This document shows positions 5,784-6,017 of a stretch of 6,017 bases of DNA, piece by piece; position 1 is the stretch's first letter, and the number at the start of each line of letters is the position of its first letter. Both the position numbers and the translations under genes were made by a program. Below the pieces are notes generated by a model, which saw nothing but the letters and a program-made list of their open reading frames with translations, did no database searches and was not told the DNA's origin. The DNA lies in the NCBI GenBank assembly GCA_011055275.1, contig DSEZ01000106.1:1-6017 (forward strand). Direction: 5' to 3'. Source of the stretch: Thermoprotei archaeon. GTDB taxonomy: Archaea > Thermoproteota > Thermoprotei_A > Marsarchaeales > UBA168.

Positions 5784-5800
5784 AGCTTTAAGGCAGCTTT
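5784..5800. repeat. direct repeat AGCTTT spaced 11 bp
   Basis: AGCTTT occurs at 5784-5789 and 5795-5800, one helical turn apart, about 50-60 nt upstream of the nrdJ TATA box. It may be a regulator site in the 151-nt gap between rimI and nrdJ. No cobalamin riboswitch or NrdR box was recognised in this gap. Confidence 0.25.
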
Positions 5801-5845
5801 CTAAAGTTTATGTGAAAGCGTTGGCTTGCCGATGTCCCATAAACA

Positions 5846-5854
5846 TATAAATTT
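5846..5854 (+). promoter_or_regulatory. TATA box of nrdJ
   Basis: TATAAATTT has its centre about 26 nt before ATG 5876, so the mRNA should begin at the start codon. There is no Shine-Dalgarno site in front of the ATG, which agrees with a leaderless transcript. CTTGCC (5825-5830) and GGCAAG (5856-5861) form an inverted repeat around this box. Confidence 0.65.
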
Positions 5855-5875
5855 TGGCAAGGTATACCAGTTGCT

Positions 5876-6017
5876 ATGGAAGAGGCGGTCACGCTAACCG
5901 AAACGGCGAGAAAAATTCTTGAAGCCCGTTACTTGATCAAGGACGAGAAGGGCAATGTTGTAGAAACCCCCGAGGGGATGTTCAGGCGCGTCGCGGAAAC
6001 GGTAGCGAGCGCCGAAA
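5876..6017 (+). CDS. nrdJ: ribonucleotide reductase, class II (adenosylcobalamin-dependent), N-terminal part
   Basis: Only the first 47 codons are in the window, and the frame is open at the right edge. The sequence begins MEEAVTLTETARKILEARYL, followed by a lysine/acidic turn (KDEKGN) and VVETPEGMFRRVAETVASAE. This is the characteristic start of the large chain of B12-dependent ribonucleotide reductases, with the T-x-x-A-x-x-(I/V)-L-x-x-R-Y-L and E-T-P-x-x-M-(F/W)-x-R-V-A pattern. The enzyme reduces ribonucleotides to deoxynucleotides using a cobalamin-generated radical. Class I large chains share part of this pattern, so the class rests on the close match of this segment and on the archaeal context. 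It is transcribed divergently from rimI-prs, from a leaderless-type promoter. Its position near prs places PRPP and deoxynucleotide synthesis side by side, though not in one operon. Confidence 0.85.
   Translation, partial: MEEAVTLTETARKILEARYLIKDEKGNVVETPEGMFRRVAETVASAE

Noticed and set aside
5725..5875. Cobalamin riboswitch upstream of the B12-dependent reductase
   Set aside because: The mRNA is predicted to start at the ATG, so there is no leader, and no B12-box-like sequence is visible.

Overview
The window looks like an ordinary core-genome stretch from an archaeon, probably of the TACK group. The evidence is a type II methionine aminopeptidase, an Sm-like protein with a C-terminal extension (SmAP3 type), a likely Rpo8/RpoG (RPB8-like) RNA polymerase subunit, an Ard1-type N-terminal acetyltransferase close to the Sulfolobus enzyme, a DUF4443-like winged-helix protein, TATA boxes placed for leaderless or short-leader transcripts, and GGTG/GAGGT Shine-Dalgarno sites. 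RPB8-like subunits are known from Crenarchaeota, Korarchaeota and Aigarchaeota, so one of these or a relative is likely. The exact lineage is inference. I see no tRNA, rRNA, CRISPR array, insertion sequence or phage gene.

Layout. A possible gene tail lies at the left edge (+). Next is a minus-strand pair, a winged-helix/DUF4443-like protein followed by a radical SAM protein (1481 down to 53), overlapping by 14 nt. A 239-nt divergent intergenic region with promoters leads to map (1721-2698, +). The map frame runs 89 nt into the end of a convergent HhH-type DNA-glycosylase-like gene (3389-2610, -). That gene follows an Sm-like gene (3869-3447, -). The Sm-like gene is divergent from rpoG (3930-4265, +), and a palindromic TATA element lies in the 60-nt gap. 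A minus-strand pair then follows, rimI/Ard1 (5724-5239) and prs (5229-4333). At the right edge, the start of a class II (adenosylcobalamin-dependent) ribonucleotide reductase leaves on the plus strand from a leaderless-type promoter at 5876.

How the genes relate. Two proteins process protein N-termini: MetAP removes Met and Ard1 acetylates the new end. Two act in nucleotide supply: Prs makes PRPP and NrdJ makes deoxynucleotides. The Sm-like protein and Rpo8 belong to RNA metabolism and transcription, and the HhH protein may act in base-excision repair. No clearly new system is visible. The points most worth checking are the possible lost stop of map, the shared promoter of the Sm-like gene and rpoG, the altered Prs motif, and the uncharacterised DUF4443/radical SAM pair.
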